Source: Deroplatys truncata (lineage: Eukaryota; Arthropoda; Insecta; Mantodea; Mantidae). From it: 64,000 nt of DNA. Below the pieces are notes generated by a model that made no database searches, was not told where the DNA came from, and worked only from the letters and a program-made list of their open reading frames with translations. Positions 46,800 through 59,354 of the stretch are shown here, one piece after another. The position numbers and the translations under genes are program-made. How positions within the stretch are numbered: position 1 is the first letter of the stretch; each line of letters opens with the position of its first letter. Where the stretch lies: positions 61,248,421-61,312,420 of the forward strand of contig CM060978.1 in NCBI GenBank assembly GCA_030765065.1, read 5' to 3'.

Positions 46800-47345
46800 A
46801 TTACAAGAAATTGCTTACCCTGTACTGCTCTGTTTTTAAATTCTGTTCCCCTCCACTTTCCCTCCTCTCCGTGTGCCGGCTAACCAGTTGAAGCGAAGTC
46901 CGTGTTGTACAGAGGTTGATACATTGTGACACGAGTGTTTCAGTGTTACATGTGTTAGTGCTGTTAAAATGCCAAAAAGTCCGTACACTTTAGCATACGA
47001 ATCCTCAAGTGCTAAACCTTCCTATATGACAACAAACTCTTGTAGAGAAGTGAGACGACGATTGTAGACAAATTTCCTGCTGTTTCACAGAGAAACAGTT
47101 TTTAATCGCATGAATAAATTTAGGAAAATGGGATATATTCTTAATAAGAACCCGGAATTAGATCGCTGTTCTGCATGTTCTTACAGACAAAAAATTGACA
47201 CCGAGGAAAATTAGAAAGAAGTTCAAAGAAATCACAGAGATAGCTTGCACAGGCATCACAAATTTCACAAAATTTAAGGGGCTATGAATATTCCACTCTG
47301 GCGACAAACAGCGCGCTTTCCCGTTGGACCAGCCATGTATCCAAA
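46800..47345 (+). pseudogene. Helix-turn-helix (transposase-like) remnant
   Basis: After an ATG at 46969 (MPKSPYTLAYESSS), later frames read FHRETVFNRMNKFRKMGYIL, then HVLTDKKL. This order is reminiscent of the N-terminal helix-turn-helix region in host-domesticated or transposon proteins (a first helix pair, 'NRxxKFRxTG', then 'VLTDxKL'). Stops and at least two frame changes are present. No catalytic part follows before the foldback SINE at 47350. I do not assign a family with certainty. Confidence 0.35.
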
Positions 47346-47349
47346 ATGA

Positions 47350-48590
47350 AGACTCTATTGAATCAGACTGATAAATTCAATGCTGAGGCATTATATAATA
47401 TGTAAATTCAATAACAGCCCTCCTTGAAGCAATATGTGTACGTAATAATTTGTAAAATGTATGTAACAGTCATTGCATATGCTTATATTATTGTATACAT
47501 GTTCAATAATGTTATGTGACTATATTACGTAATTTAATAGTGTAGGAGGTGTGAGAATAATAAGTTAAAAGTTGCTAACAATGAGGTAACCGTAAGGCAA
47601 TAATGAGTAAGGAAGTTTAAATGCTACTAGTCATTTTTAGAACAGCAATAATGTATATTTGAGACAGTTTAAAAATAGCCAATCAACAACCAGAACAAGC
47701 TTTATTAAATGGGGGTATTCTATTGGAGTAGGATTAGCCAATCAGAGACTCGAAATACAGAAATTTATAAGTTTAGACGGTTGAAATCACGTTAGTTGCC
47801 TGCAGACCGTGATAGTAACCGGATGCAAGATACGCCCTCTAGAGAAATATAATACGTATTCGTGTGAGACAAAAAATAAGTTTACGTGTTAAAAAGTACA
47901 AGTAATTAAATAAAAGAATCTCACAGCTCTCGATATCAATGAAGTGCTATTTAATTTGTGTCAGGGATTAATAAAAAGGAGTGAATTAATACTTAAAAAT
48001 CTGTATAAGCCTACATTCTTGTCGCATCACACCCTGCCAAGACTTCCATGTCTCTAACAATAATACTGACGCAGCCGAGGCAAACATAAATATTTAATAC
48101 TTAAAGAAACAAACATATTACAAAGTTAATTTTTTTTAAACTTGGGGCAAAGGCCACATGAAAGTATATTTGGGGCGAAGGCTACCGGAAACTGTTTAAG
48201 ATACGTAAGATTGCAACTACTTCAAGTGTTCGGCTCCCCAACAGTTAAATATAATACAACTCCTACTTCAATGCCATAGCCGATATTTGAACCGTGAAAC
48301 TTCGGCTTACCGTGCCACTCTCTTACCGTCTGAGCTGGCTTTGCAACATGAAGGCACGAGTTCAAATTCTCCAAGTAACTCATTGGGGGGGGGGGGTTAA
48401 ACTACAAGGCGTTCTCAAATTGGTTTTGAGATAATGTATCCCAATTACAACTTACAGTCTCGCCATGGTTGCTCATGTGATTAGAGCAGTGGCACGGTAA
48501 GTCGATGTGTGGTTTAAGTATTGCCTATTCCATTGAATTTTTCAGTCTGATTCTACCTTTCCAATTTTAATCTACAGGCGACAAGTGTGA
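47350..48590 (+). mobile_element. Foldback SINE, split by LTR-A
   Basis: The left arm (GAATCAGACTGATAAATTCA...) and right arm near 48521-48554 (CATTGAATTTTTCAGTCTGA) are inverted. The plus-strand right half has an A-box-like GTTGCTCATGTGATTAGAGC near 48469. The left half, read on minus, also carries tRNA-like blocks (CAGCTCAGACGGTAAGAGAG). A run of eleven Gs lies near 48386. The unit resembles the intact copy at 59355-59586 but is longer and older. Confidence 0.65.
47384..48270 (+). mobile_element. LTR-A solo LTR, copy 7, 887 bases
   Basis: It runs from TGAGGCATTATATAATATG to CTCCTACTTCA. ATGC at 47380-47383 and 48271-48274 is an exact target duplication, and removing the LTR rebuilds AATTCAATGCCATAGCC of the SINE arm. 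AATAAAAAGG lies near 47970 and GACGCAGCCGAGGC near 48066. Confidence 0.93.
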
Positions 48591-48749
48591 AAGAACAGTT
48601 ACTTCTTCTTCTTTATCTTCCCTATTATGCCGCTATTGTGGTGTTAGGAGACTGCCTCAGATCCGTCTTTTTAATTCTGCCCTGTCTTCTGCCAGTCTAC
48701 TCTCTTGGTTCAATGTCTTTCCTCACCAGCTGCAATCCGTCTGTCCCTC

Positions 48750-49020
48750 TTCTCATGTGAACTTAGGTGCGTATGACGGAGGTGAACGATCATCCAGCCA
48801 TTGCTGAGGTCAACACCATACTTTCTCCAGCCGGAATGTTGATTTTCGTGACCTACAGACCGCTAGCTACCGTTGCTCCTAAAATGCGTCTGTGCTGAGT
48901 GGACACCGGTCCTATATATTCACCGAAAATTCCGCACTCACATGGGTGGGCTGGAACCCATCAACATTCCGCGGCTTGGAACCGTTCACGATTCAACCTA
49001 CGACGTTACAGCGCAGGAAA
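48750..49020 (-). mobile_element. SINE2 copy, diverged
   Basis: CATCCAGCCATTGCTGAGGT, CTCCAGCCGGAATGTTGATT and GGGCTGGAACCCATCAACAT follow the order of the full SINE2 at 42987-43320. Confidence 0.65.
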
Positions 49021-49065
49021 CAATAAAGAATACACTACTGTTAGAATATCTCAGCAGAGTCGTAT

Positions 49066-49130
49066 GAAAATCTGATGTGATAATTTAAATGCTTTTCTCT
49101 ACCCACTATCTTTTACCGATAAAAATACTG
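49066..49130 (-). repeat. F1 tail fragment, reverse
   Basis: AAAATCTGATGTGATAATTT and CTCTACCCACTATCTTTTAC are F1 tail blocks. The rest up to 49360 is unassigned. Confidence 0.5.
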
Positions 49131-49363
49131 ATTTTTTCTGTGATACTCTCGCAAATTCGGCCATTCCCTAAACATATGGGTGCCGGATTATTGAGAGTAT
49201 CTGAAATTTAGATTTATTTTCGTAGAAAACTTGCTCTTTGAGTGTTTGCATATGCAGTAGTATCACTCAATATGAAACGTGTCCCTAGTCCACGTAGAGG
49301 CTAGAAATTTCAGCTTGTGGACTGTGAAAATGATTAGTGACATTGCAGTTACATAGCAGATAG

Positions 49364-50650
49364 TCAGAGAGAGAGAGAGAGAGAGAGAGAGGACGGCGGA
49401 GGAGATTGAGAGAGAATGTTATAGAATTGGAAAGGAAGATACAGTGAGAGAAAGAGAGATGGAGAGAGAGAGAGCGAGGACGGCGGGGGAGATTGAGAGA
49501 GAGTGTGACAGAGCTGGAGTGAAACAGACAGTGAGAGAGAGAGAGAACGGCGGGGGAGATTGAGAGAGAGAGTGACAGAGGTGGAGAGGAAGAGACAGTG
49601 AGAGAAAGAGAGAACGGCGGGGTAGATTGTGAGAGAGTATGACAGAGCTGGAGAGGAAGAGGCAGTGAGAGAGAGAGAGAGAGGACGGTGGGGGAGATTG
49701 TGCGAGAGTGTGACAGAGCTGGAGAGGAGGAGATAGTGAGCGAGGCAGAGAGGACGGCTGGGGAGATTGTGAGAGAGTATGACAGCTAGAGAGGAAGAGG
49801 CAGTGAGAGAGAGAGAGAGAGAGGACGGTGGGGGAGATTGTGCGAGAGTGTGACAGAGCTGGAGAGGAGGAGATAGTGAGCGAGGCAGAGAGGACGGCTG
49901 GGGAGATTGTGAGAGAGTATGACAGAGCTGGAGAGGAATAGACAGTGAGACAGTCAGAGAGGACGACGGGGGAGATTCAGAGAGAGTGTGACAAAGCTTG
50001 AAAAACTGTAAGAGAGGGAGGAGGGCAGGAGATATTGAGAGAGTATGACAGAGGGGGAGACAGTGGGAGAGAAGACGGCGTGGGAGATTCAAAGAGAATG
50101 TGATAGAATTTGAAAAGAAGGGACAGTGCGAGAGAGAGAGCGGACAGCGGGGAAGATTGAGAGAGAGAATCACAGAGCTGGAGAGGAAGAGACAGTGAGA
50201 GAGAGAGAGAGTACGGCAGGGGAGATTGAGAAAAAGTGTGACAGATTTGTGGAGGAAGACACAATGAGAGAGAGAGAGAGAGAGAATGGTGGAAGGGATT
50301 GAGAGAGTGCGTAACAGGTTGGAGAGGAAGAGACAGAGACACTGAGAGGAGAAGGCGGCGCAGATTAAGAGAGTGTGGCAGTAATGGGAAGGAGGATACA
50401 GTGAGAGAGAGAAAGAGAGTGGATGGCGTGTGAGATTGAGAGAGTGTAACAGAGTTGGTGAGGAAAAGAGAGCGAGGTAAAGGAGACGTCACGGGAGATT
50501 GAGAGACTTTGACAGAATTGGACAGGAAGAGACAGTGAGACAGACAGAAGATGGCCGAATAGATGGAAGGAGTTATGTGTTATAGTTGGAATGGGCGATA
50601 CAGAGAGAGAGAAGGAAAGGTCGGCGGAGGAGATTAACAGAGTGTGTGAC
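49364..50650. repeat. Purine-rich minisatellite, unit near 70 bases
   Basis: Imperfect units repeat GGACGGCGGGGGAGATTGAG, AGAGTGTGACAGAGCTGGAG and AGGAAGAGACAGTGAGAGAG. Two adjacent blocks, about 49683-49822 and 49823-49961, are nearly identical over 140 bases, a higher-order duplication. Units decay toward 50650. The long minus-strand frames (Ser/Leu/Pro-rich, 'SLSLSL') are a by-product of CT repeats without stops and are not genes. Confidence 0.92.
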
Positions 50651-50739
50651 ACAGTTGGAGAGGAAGAAGCAGTAAGAGGGATAGAGCGAGGGGGAGGGAA
50701 GTGAGGGATGAGGCGAAGTGAAATGTGGATGAGTATATA

Positions 50740-52880
50740 GATTTAGTTAGAGAAGGAAGATATAGTCAGAGTTACGAATCTCTCTAGTGGCGCGAATTCA
50801 CATAGTAGTTCGGATGATATTAAAATATGAATATTAACCAACAGCCTGTTAATGTTTCTCCAATATGTAGGATGCGGAAAAACAATATGAAGAAAAGTAG
50901 AAAGACGTACAAAACTAAACGTTTTGTGGTGAGGAGCATGGGGCCGTAGAAACAGCATAATAACAGGAACGCTGCATGGATATAATTGAAATCTAATTTT
51001 ATGAAACATCAAAATGAAAGGTAACTCACATGACAAGTGTTTACGTACTGTCTCAACTAATGGGTACTGATACAATGGCAAACTAGCGCGTACTGAACTG
51101 AACAAGGCGGTATTATCGCAGCACCAGCAGACTTCACATCAGACACGAGACAGTTACTATACTCGCTGCCAAAGAAGAAAGGAATTGACATTTCGCGAAG
51201 AGAGAGAGAGAGAGAGGCGACGTTGCCGCTTATCGCGACCACGTGGAGAGCGTGTTAGAATTGTGTACGAAGGCGACTGGGTTGCATCTGCATTGTAGGA
51301 CGGTATTATTTATATTCGTATACGAAGACTGCATGCAAAGAATATAGCAGTGTAAAGGCGTTAACAACAGAGATATGCCTGTGAAATATTGCTACTTGCT
51401 CTAATGGGGAAATGCCGCTGATTCCCTCAAACAGCATATTATGTCCCGTGATTGTCCTTTAATTGGAATAAATAGCTTTATCAAATACATTTTATTCGGT
51501 TACAGAGTACGCTCAGTTTTTCGTTTGTCTCGCTGTCTTTGTCACAATTTTTGGATAATGTCAAATACCCATTAAAAGTGTTGATTCAGTTGCAAATGCT
51601 CACTAAACAGGCACATATACACGGACTCAAACACAGGTAAACACAAAGCAAATAACCGTACAACATAGAATGATGCAAAATAACTTCTCAGTACACAGGC
51701 AATCTCTAAACTGATGTAAATACATTAAGCTGTAGCTAAAGGAAGCAGAAGATAAGACGCGCAGTTACTTGTAGTGACATTTCCGCCGATTAAGAACACA
51801 TAAAAAGGAACTCTATAATAATTATATTTTAGAAATTATTTATAATTAATTAATACTCAATTTAAAAAAATTCCATAATTTTAAAGCCATAGGATTAAAA
51901 ATTGTATCAATCAAAAGCCCTTCTTAAGTTGTAAATATGTATTATTGTTAAATAAATAAGGGCGTAATTGCATAAGAAAAACTGCAAGATTTAGGCAAGA
52001 ATAAGAGTAGCTTCGTTTTAGACTGTCCATTATGTTTTCCGAGAGTGGGGCTATAAAAATCGAAACCTTCTTTTGTACTTCGTGGGTGTGAGACAAGCTT
52101 TCAAGCAAACAGACGCTATCAGGCAACGGATATTTCCTACAGCTAAGCTTTGAATTTTCAACCAGAGAACCAATAAACGAAGAGAATAAGTGCGTGAGTC
52201 AATAGAAACATACGAATACGCAGTGATATGTATAAAATTTGGAGGAGAGCAGTCGTTGAGATATGGGAATGCGAGCGTGGTTTTGAGACAGTCTGCCATG
52301 ATTCTCCGGTAAGTAAACACGCATCACGTTGAATCAAAAAAAAAAAAAGGATAAAAGTTCCAAAATTTACGAATTGCCGCACCACAATGCAATCATAAAG
52401 TAATGCGTGTGGAATAATTACATAGAGTGTTAGATTGTCGTTGAAATTATTTTATCCAAGATAATAAATAACTTAACACGCCGAATTAAAGTTCGCGGGA
52501 ATCAAAAGAACGGTGATAGAGCGCATTGATAAATAATTAGCCGGAGCAAAACGTTAGTGGACCAAAGGGTGAAAATATTGTTATATAAGAACCGTACGGG
52601 GTATGGTTTTCTGGCAGGAATACGCGTTTTAGTGAGGAAGTAAAAACGTTTTCTTCAAGAATAATATCCTAGTGTCACCCTCCCGTAATCCTACCCTGAC
52701 AATAACAGTAGGGAATTTAAGACCGACTCGCCGATAGTTGACCCTGAGATGCGACGTTCATAAGTGCTTCCTGACTGATATCGAGTCCTGAAGACTTGAC
52801 CTACAATGACGCAGAGGTAAGAATAACACAACAAAGTAGCGGCAGAACGCTACAAACTGCAACGGTCGCTCGCCGGGTAC
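50740..52880. other. Low-repeat AT-rich stretch, no gene proven
   Basis: This is part of the longest stretch free of F1 and LTR-A. Minus-strand frames near 50743-51242 and 52051-52385 lack domains or clear splice-supported exons that I can defend. A short (GA)n lies near 51201. Confidence 0.4.
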
Positions 52881-52884
52881 GTAT

Positions 52885-53110
52885 GCTAATCACGTGTTAC
52901 AGTATTGGCAACAAGGCTTTTGCGTCTATCGTAGCTATGGAAACGTCTTAGTTCTAATTGGTTGTCGTGATCGTTGCTATGACGACCGTTATGACGTATC
53001 CATCCCCTCCCATTCATTTAAAGCTTTCCGCCACGTGGTTAGTAACTGTCAATCACCTTCTTGATTGGCGCCGACTATAGTACGGTTTGTTTACATCTGA
53101 CACTCCACAA
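52885..53110. promoter_or_regulatory. Promoter-like CpG-containing patch
   Basis: A dense group of motifs is visible: CACGTG at 52891 and 53032, an X-box-like GTAGCTATGGAAAC at 52931, ATTGG (reverse CCAAT) at 52957, a second X-box-like GTTGCTATGACGAC at 52973, a CRE-like ATGACGTA at 52991, and TGATTGGCGCC near 53062. X-boxes are RFX factor sites. CCAAT, E-box and CRE sites are common in promoters of housekeeping and ciliary genes. No transcript direction is certain. Confidence 0.35.
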
Positions 53111-53740
53111 ACAGGCTTCACAATGGAAGAATGATTTAATGTTCACGCATGTAACGCAGTATAAAAGCTCCTGTTTCCTAATCTCAAAATCTTTATTTTA
53201 TTACTGCCTTTCTGCTCAGCAACCTTCTGCACCTTGTTTTTCCTCATAATGGCCAAAGAAGACAGCGTATATAATGTTGGGGACAGTTTTTAGCAACCTT
53301 TTACCGGAAGGTTGAATACAGAACAGTTTAAACATTAGTGGTTTGTACCAGTCATAAAACGGTGGTGGAATATCAAACTCTGTGAATCATGAAATAGGAT
53401 GTTACTATATATCGAATTTGGTGATATTTTATTCATGCAACACTTTCACAGTGGCTGCAACATATGCAAATAATTCACAAACTGAAACGATATTGAGATT
53501 TAATGGCATGTTTTGATGCATCCTGTGCGACAGATTGGAAAAACACGGTAGGGGGGGGGGCTTTTGCAGGGGTTACAGTCCATGTAAAATATTTTAATGT
53601 AGCCTGCTCATGATGCATCCAGTAAATAGATTCGGAAAATTGTAAACTGTAAACAACTGCATGGGGTGTCAGATGTGTATACGTGGATTTATTTCCATGC
53701 AAATACAGTAATCTTGTGTATACGTGTTATTCTAAAAATA
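53111..53740. other. Downstream of the promoter-like patch, no gene proven
   Basis: A short frame begins at ATG 53249 (MAKEDSVYNVGDSF) and stops at 53293. It could be a fragment of a first exon, but no clear splice donor follows. Nothing else is recognised. Confidence 0.25.
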
Positions 53741-53741
53741 T

Positions 53742-54600
53742 TTTTACTTTCTCTACTACGTATAGTAAGTAGGGGAAGTATTGTATTCCAAACAAAAATT
53801 CGATACCAAGATATCACCGGAAATATATGATTTTAGACCCCCTGAATCCAAAAAAAGCATTTTTGGAAACATGTTCGTGTGTGTGTCGGTGTGTCTGTGT
53901 GTCTGTGAACAGCATAACTCAGAAACGAACAGTCGGATAAACACCAAAATTAGTATTTAGGTTCAGCATCTTCCAGATATGCGACATGAAGGTTTTCAAG
54001 AAAATCCCTCACTCCAAATTACCCTTTACATGGAACATTTTTCGAAATTTTTAATTTTCTCAAAAATGGCTCTAACGATTTTGATTAAAATATCATATGT
54101 TGAAGATATTTTCATTACAAATAAAATGTATATCTCAAATTTTCTAGGAATGCCTCCAAAAGTATTCTTTATTGTGAACGACTTTTGCATAACTGGTAAA
54201 CCATAAGAGACAAATAAAATTTTACCACACAAAAATGTAGATTGCGTTAAAATACACTATTTATGTCATATAGGTTGTTTTTGTTGAATGAACCATTTTC
54301 GAGATATTGCTTATTATTCCCTTAAAGTTTCCAATACCTATACTCTTTCTCAAATTTGTTATTAATTTTTTTGTCCTGGTAATGCAAAGAGAACGGAATG
54401 CTCCATATAGCAATCAGCTCTTTAAATATTTGACTATAGCTTAAAGCCTATCAATTCCCCTTGCATCTACAAGAAAATTAGCAATAAGATTAACATCTCG
54501 ATATCTCGATTAACATGAAGCATATGGAGAATAAGCGTTTGTAAAGATAGTTTGTACAAGAGTATAGAAAGTCATGTGAGTGAAATACATCAGATTTTTG
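53742..54600 (+). repeat. F1 copy, forward, near full length
   Basis: It runs from TTTTTACTTTCTCTACTACGTA to GTGAAATACATCAGATTTTT. The (GT) tract at 53877-53905 is short. The region ATATCTCGATTAACATGAAG is duplicated as CTCGATATCTCGATTAAC near 54495. Confidence 0.87.
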
Positions 54601-54696
54601 TTTATAGAAACCTTAGTGCTTCTGACGCCTCCATCTTTTAGATACTAGTTTTCAAACTTATTTTTGTTTTCTAATTAGTCTCAAGCTAAATAAAAA

Positions 54697-54815
54697 CCTA
54701 AGGTGTTACACTCACATCACTTTCTCTACTCTTGTATAAACTATTTTTGCAAACGCTTAATCTCTATCTACTTCATGTTAATCGAGATAAACATTTGCAG
54801 AAACTTTTATGTTGT
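54697..54815 (-). repeat. F1 tail fragment, reverse
   Basis: It reads AGGTGTTACACTCACATCAC to AGATAAACATTTGCAGAAAC and is truncated after that. From 54815 to 55990 I see no gene. The GC-rich patch near 55680-55815 has no recognisable domain. Confidence 0.7.
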
Positions 54816-55994
54816 TTTCTCACTCCTTATAAAAAACCAAAAATTTGTATAAAGGACTTTGCAATTGTTCTTACACCAACGTAAATAACAACGAAAATTC
54901 TGAATGGCTGTTTACGAAGAGCACAATGAATGGTTTAGTAATTAGGAACCCACATGTTTTAATTTGCCTCCTTATTCCTCATCACAAACTAAACGGTTTT
55001 CTATAAACTATTTTTAATGAGAAAACAAATTGTAGGTTCCCATTATAAAAATATAATTTACTTTAAAATGGCCATCATAACATCCTCCAAACAATCCGTG
55101 ACTAATGGCATCTACTTTCCCCTATAATATCAAGCAACTTTTATTAAAGACATTTCTTTCTAGAAGCTTAGTTTTGGAGATATTGTACAGTCTCAGGTTA
55201 AATGGCACACCCTGTATATATACGCTGAGATTAGCTAATTATACACCATATTGAATGTACTAACAAGCTGTTTACAATGGTAGGATTGCATAAATAAGTT
55301 TCTGCTGCAAACAGCTTTTGTAAAACACTTTGCAGCCAGGATTAAAAGGTTAAGAACTTGGAATCAATAAAAGCTTCACATTCGCATTGCACGTGTAAAA
55401 TGACGACGTTACAAGAAGCCACGTTTCCCCCCAAAAACCTCATTCTCTGAACAAACTTGGAAAGTAACATCAATTTTTGCAAAACTTTTTTAAGTGTCCT
55501 CTCTTTGTCTCTCGTAGCATTTTACTCTTTTCAAAAAGGAAGAAAGGAAACTCCGTGTGTTTGAACAAGCTACATAAGTGGTTGCTTCCCGTAACCACCA
55601 AGTCTTTCTCCCTCAATTTTCCTCCCTTTTTTTATTATTTTTTCCCTTGGAAGGGGAGGAACATTTTTCCGCGAGTCTGAGATGGTATACGCGGGTACAC
55701 GAAAACGCTCTTTCTGTTCGGAAGAGAGGGGGAAGGGAGCATGCCTAGTAGCACCTGCGCCCAGCAGCCAGGCGCCCCCACCCTCGCTTTGACTAATTGG
55801 TCTCTGTGACCCTGCACTTGTTAGTCATTTTAAAGCAGTTTATTATTATATTATAGCCGTTCTTTGTGTTCCCTTGAAGACTTCTAATAAGCCGATCCAA
55901 AATTATTTTCTCTTTCAATTAGGTCGTTTACTAAAGTTAAAACGTCGAATCCCGTAGAAAGACGTTGATATTTTATAATCAGCCAGATTATTTG

Positions 55995-57660
55995 TTACTT
56001 TCTCTAACATATATAGTACATAGAAAGATATTGCACTCCATCCAAAAATTCGATGTGGGATATTTCATCAGACATATCTATTTTGAGGATCCCTGAATCC
56101 AAAAAGAACATTTTTAGAAAAAACGTCCTTATATGTGAGATTGTGAACAGCATAACTCGAAAACGAAAGGTTGGCTAAACACCAAACGTGGTATTTAAGC
56201 TCAGCAGCTTCCAAAGATGCAATACAAGGATTTTCAAGAAACTTCCACACCCCCAACAACCCTTTATACGAAACATTTTTTGATTTTCTAAAAGAATTCT
56301 CTAAGAATTTTGATTAAAATATCATACATTAAAGACACTTACATGATAAATAAAATGTATATCTTGAATTTTCTGGGATTAACCTGTGAAATTCGAAAGG
56401 AATTTTGTATAATCTTGTATAACAGCTAAACGTTAAGCGATAGACGAAAACCTTACTATACAAAAAATCTGATATGCTACACTCACATGACCTTCTCTAC
56501 TCTTATACAAACTATTTTTGCAAACGTTTATTCTCCATATACTTCATGTTAATCAGGATATTAATCCTATTGCTAATTTTCTTGTAGATGCAAGGGGAAT
56601 TGGTAGACATTAAACGATAGTCAAATCTTTTAAGAGCTGGTTGCTATGCGGAGCATTCCATTCTCTTTGTATTACCAGGACAATAAAAAGGAATATCGAA
56701 TTCCCATTTGAGAAAAAGTATAAGTATTGTAAATTTTAAGGGAATAACAAGCAATATCTTGAAAATGGTTCTCTCAACAAAAAAATGTATATGACATAAA
56801 TTGTTTACGTTAACGTGATCTACATTTTTGTGTAGTAAAATTTTGTGTATCTCTTATGGTTTACCAGTTATGCAAAAGTTGTTCACAATAAAGAATACTT
56901 TTGTAGACATTCTTAGAAAATTCGAGATATAGGTACATTTCTTTTCTCATGAAAATATCTTAAACATATAATATTTTAATCAAAATTGTTAGAGCCATTT
57001 TTGAGAAAATTAAAATTTTCGAAAAATGTTCCATGTAAAGGGTAATCTGGGGTGGGGGATTTTGAAAATTTTCGTGTCGCATCCCTGGAAGATACTGAAC
57101 CTAAATACCTAGTTAGGAGTTTATCCGACTGTTCGTTTCTGAGTTATGCTGTTCAAGACACACAGACACACACACACGGACATGTTTCAAAAAATTCTTT
57201 TTTTGGATTCAGAGGGTTTCAAAACATGTATTTCCGGTGAAATCTCGGTATCTAATTTTTGGGTGGAATACAATACTTCCCCCACTTACTATACGTAGTA
57301 GAGAATGTAAAAATGTAGATGGCAGAAGCCATTTCTGAGATATCCGCTATTAAATGTTCAAATTGTTCATTGCTTGGTCATTCCCTTAAAGTGTTTTTAA
57401 CATTCAGTTATTTCTTGCGATTCCATGGAAACAGTATGGAATTTTAAGGCAGCGTATAGCGTCCAGTTCTTAAACATTTGACTATCGCTGTTTGCTTTGA
57501 ATCTATAACGAAATATGTAATATAGCTATTTCTGCAAAAGTTTATCTCGATTAAAATGAAGTAGATAGCTACAAAAATAAGATTGAGTAAGCTAATTTGT
57601 GTATACACTAATAAACGATAGAGGGTAGGGAAATTTATGTGAATGCATCACATCAACATT
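55995..57660 (+). repeat. F1 mosaic: forward, reverse, forward
   Basis: A forward fragment (55995-56462) ends at TATACAAAAAATC. It is fused to a reverse copy (56463-57310, TCTGATATGCTACACTCACA to TACTATACGTAGTAGAGAAT), then to a forward tail (57311-57660). A-rich tracts mark the first join. Confidence 0.75.
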
Positions 57661-58054
57661 TTTGTTTGTTTACTTCCTGTTTCAAAATGTTTTCGTACAA
57701 ATGTTGTATTTGCATGGAGTATAGAGAAGGCTACAACTTCAATCAAATTACGTATATTGCTACTATTTGTATGATCTCACATACCTGATATGCACCTGAA
57801 GAATCTTTCTACTTGAAATTTTTTTATAGTTAAAGGTACAATAAGAAATATTTCGGAAATAGTTGATACTCCCAATATTTTTTATTTTATATAAATTGTG
57901 TATTTTAATAATCAGCATTTTCATAGAATGGTGTCTTGGTACTTTGCAATTATATTAAATTATACATAATCAAAGGCTTATTTGCAGGAGTAGGAATAGT
58001 AACGGAGGGGACATAGAACTTCGATCTACAAGTTCTTTTGTGCATAAGCCCTTG

Positions 58055-58505
58055 TGGGGTGAGGTGAGAAGAGATAGAGAGTGGCCGGACCAGAACATAC
58101 CACAGGGCCGAGGACAGGGTCCCTACCGTTTATAGACTGAAACTCCCCGAATGACAGCTGGTGCAAAGGGCAGGCTTACACATCCCACTGTAGGAAGGGG
58201 CCGCGGACTCGGAGATGCCCCGATTCCGGAAGACGAAGGGTTACATACATCATCCTTTTCCTCTGCCATGCAACACTGAGACTCCTGTCAACGCTTTCAG
58301 CCCTGAAACAGCCAAGCAGATAAAAGGTGAAATGAAATGAAAATGGGGGTGAAATGGAGGGACAGGATATTCGGGGGGTGTAATGAACCTTTACAACACT
58401 CTCTCAGCGACTCGGGGAAACCCCTGAAAAAATCCTTGGGTCAGAAAGGTCGGCCGCGGGAATCGAATCCGCGAACTTCCGAATGCGTGCCTCGGTATGG
58501 CTCAA
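58055..58505 (-). mobile_element. tRNA-derived SINE, SINE1 family
   Basis: On the minus strand the B-box region reads CGCGGATTCGATTCCCGCGG near 58459. The body matches 62680-63160 through GAAATGGAGGGACAGGATAT and GGGGAAACCCCTGAAAAAAT. Confidence 0.75.
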
Positions 58506-58544
58506 CATATACAGTCAGTATCTCAAACATGTACCGTAATTAAA

Positions 58545-59075
58545 ATTGACTTGTCAAAAAGTTATATTCATGCGATTTTCTCTACTCAATATTGTACAAA
58601 CTCTTCTTACAAGAGCTTATTCTTCGATCTACTTCTCGCTCATCGAGATAAACTTTCATTACACATTTAAAAATATGATGTGTTACACTCACATGACCAT
58701 CTCTACTCTTGTACACACTATTTTTACAAACGCCTATTCTCCATATGCTTCACATTAATCGAGATGTTAATCTTATTGCTAATTTTCTTGGAGATGCAAG
58801 GGTAATTGGTAGGCTTTAAGCGATAGTCAAATATTTTAAGAGCTGGTTGCTATGTGGAGTATTCCATTTTCTTTGTATTACCAGGACAAAAAAAATGAAT
58901 AACGCACTCCTATTTGAGAAAACCAATTCCCCTTACATCTACAAGAAAATTAGCAATAAGATTAACAAACATCTCGATTAACACGAAGCATATGGAGAAT
59001 AAGCGTTTGTAAAAATAGTTTGTACAAGAGTAGAGAAAGTCATGCGAGTGTAACACATCAGATCTTTTACTATAG
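58545..59075. repeat. Three short F1 fragments, mixed orientation
   Basis: There are reverse tail pieces at 58545-58665 and 58668-58920, and a forward tail piece at 58921-59075 that ends GTGTAACACATCAGATC. The switch from reverse to forward lies at TTTGAGAAAACCAATTCCCC. Confidence 0.75.
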
Positions 59076-59099
59076 GTTTTTTTATTAAACATTAAATTC

Positions 59100-59262
59100 T
59101 GACATACGCATACACATTTCCTCTCCCTCTCATGGCTTCAGACTCTAAGGAGAGTGAGGAACATTCCTGGCTAACGAAAAATTTCCATCCTAAGGGGGGA
59201 TTCGAACGCGTAGCTTCGAAGCTAGCATGCCAAACATCAGACCACAGAGGCAGTCTAATTTG
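59100..59262 (-). mobile_element. tRNA-derived SINE, SINE5 family
   Basis: On the minus strand the head reads CTGTGGTCTGATGTTTGGCA (A box region) and GCGTTCGAATCCCCCCTTAG (B box) near 59205. Confidence 0.7.
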
Positions 59263-59354
59263 ATCAGTTACAAAAATTATCTGGTGTAATACATTCACAT
59301 GCCATTCTCTACCTTTTATCTTTATTAGCGGGTATACAAGCTATTCTTACTAAA

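Noticed and set aside
49364-50492. Long minus-strand frames rich in Ser, Leu and Pro (269 and 171 codons)
   Set aside because: They arise from CT-rich tandem repeats with no stops. Low complexity, repeat units and frame overlap explain them fully.
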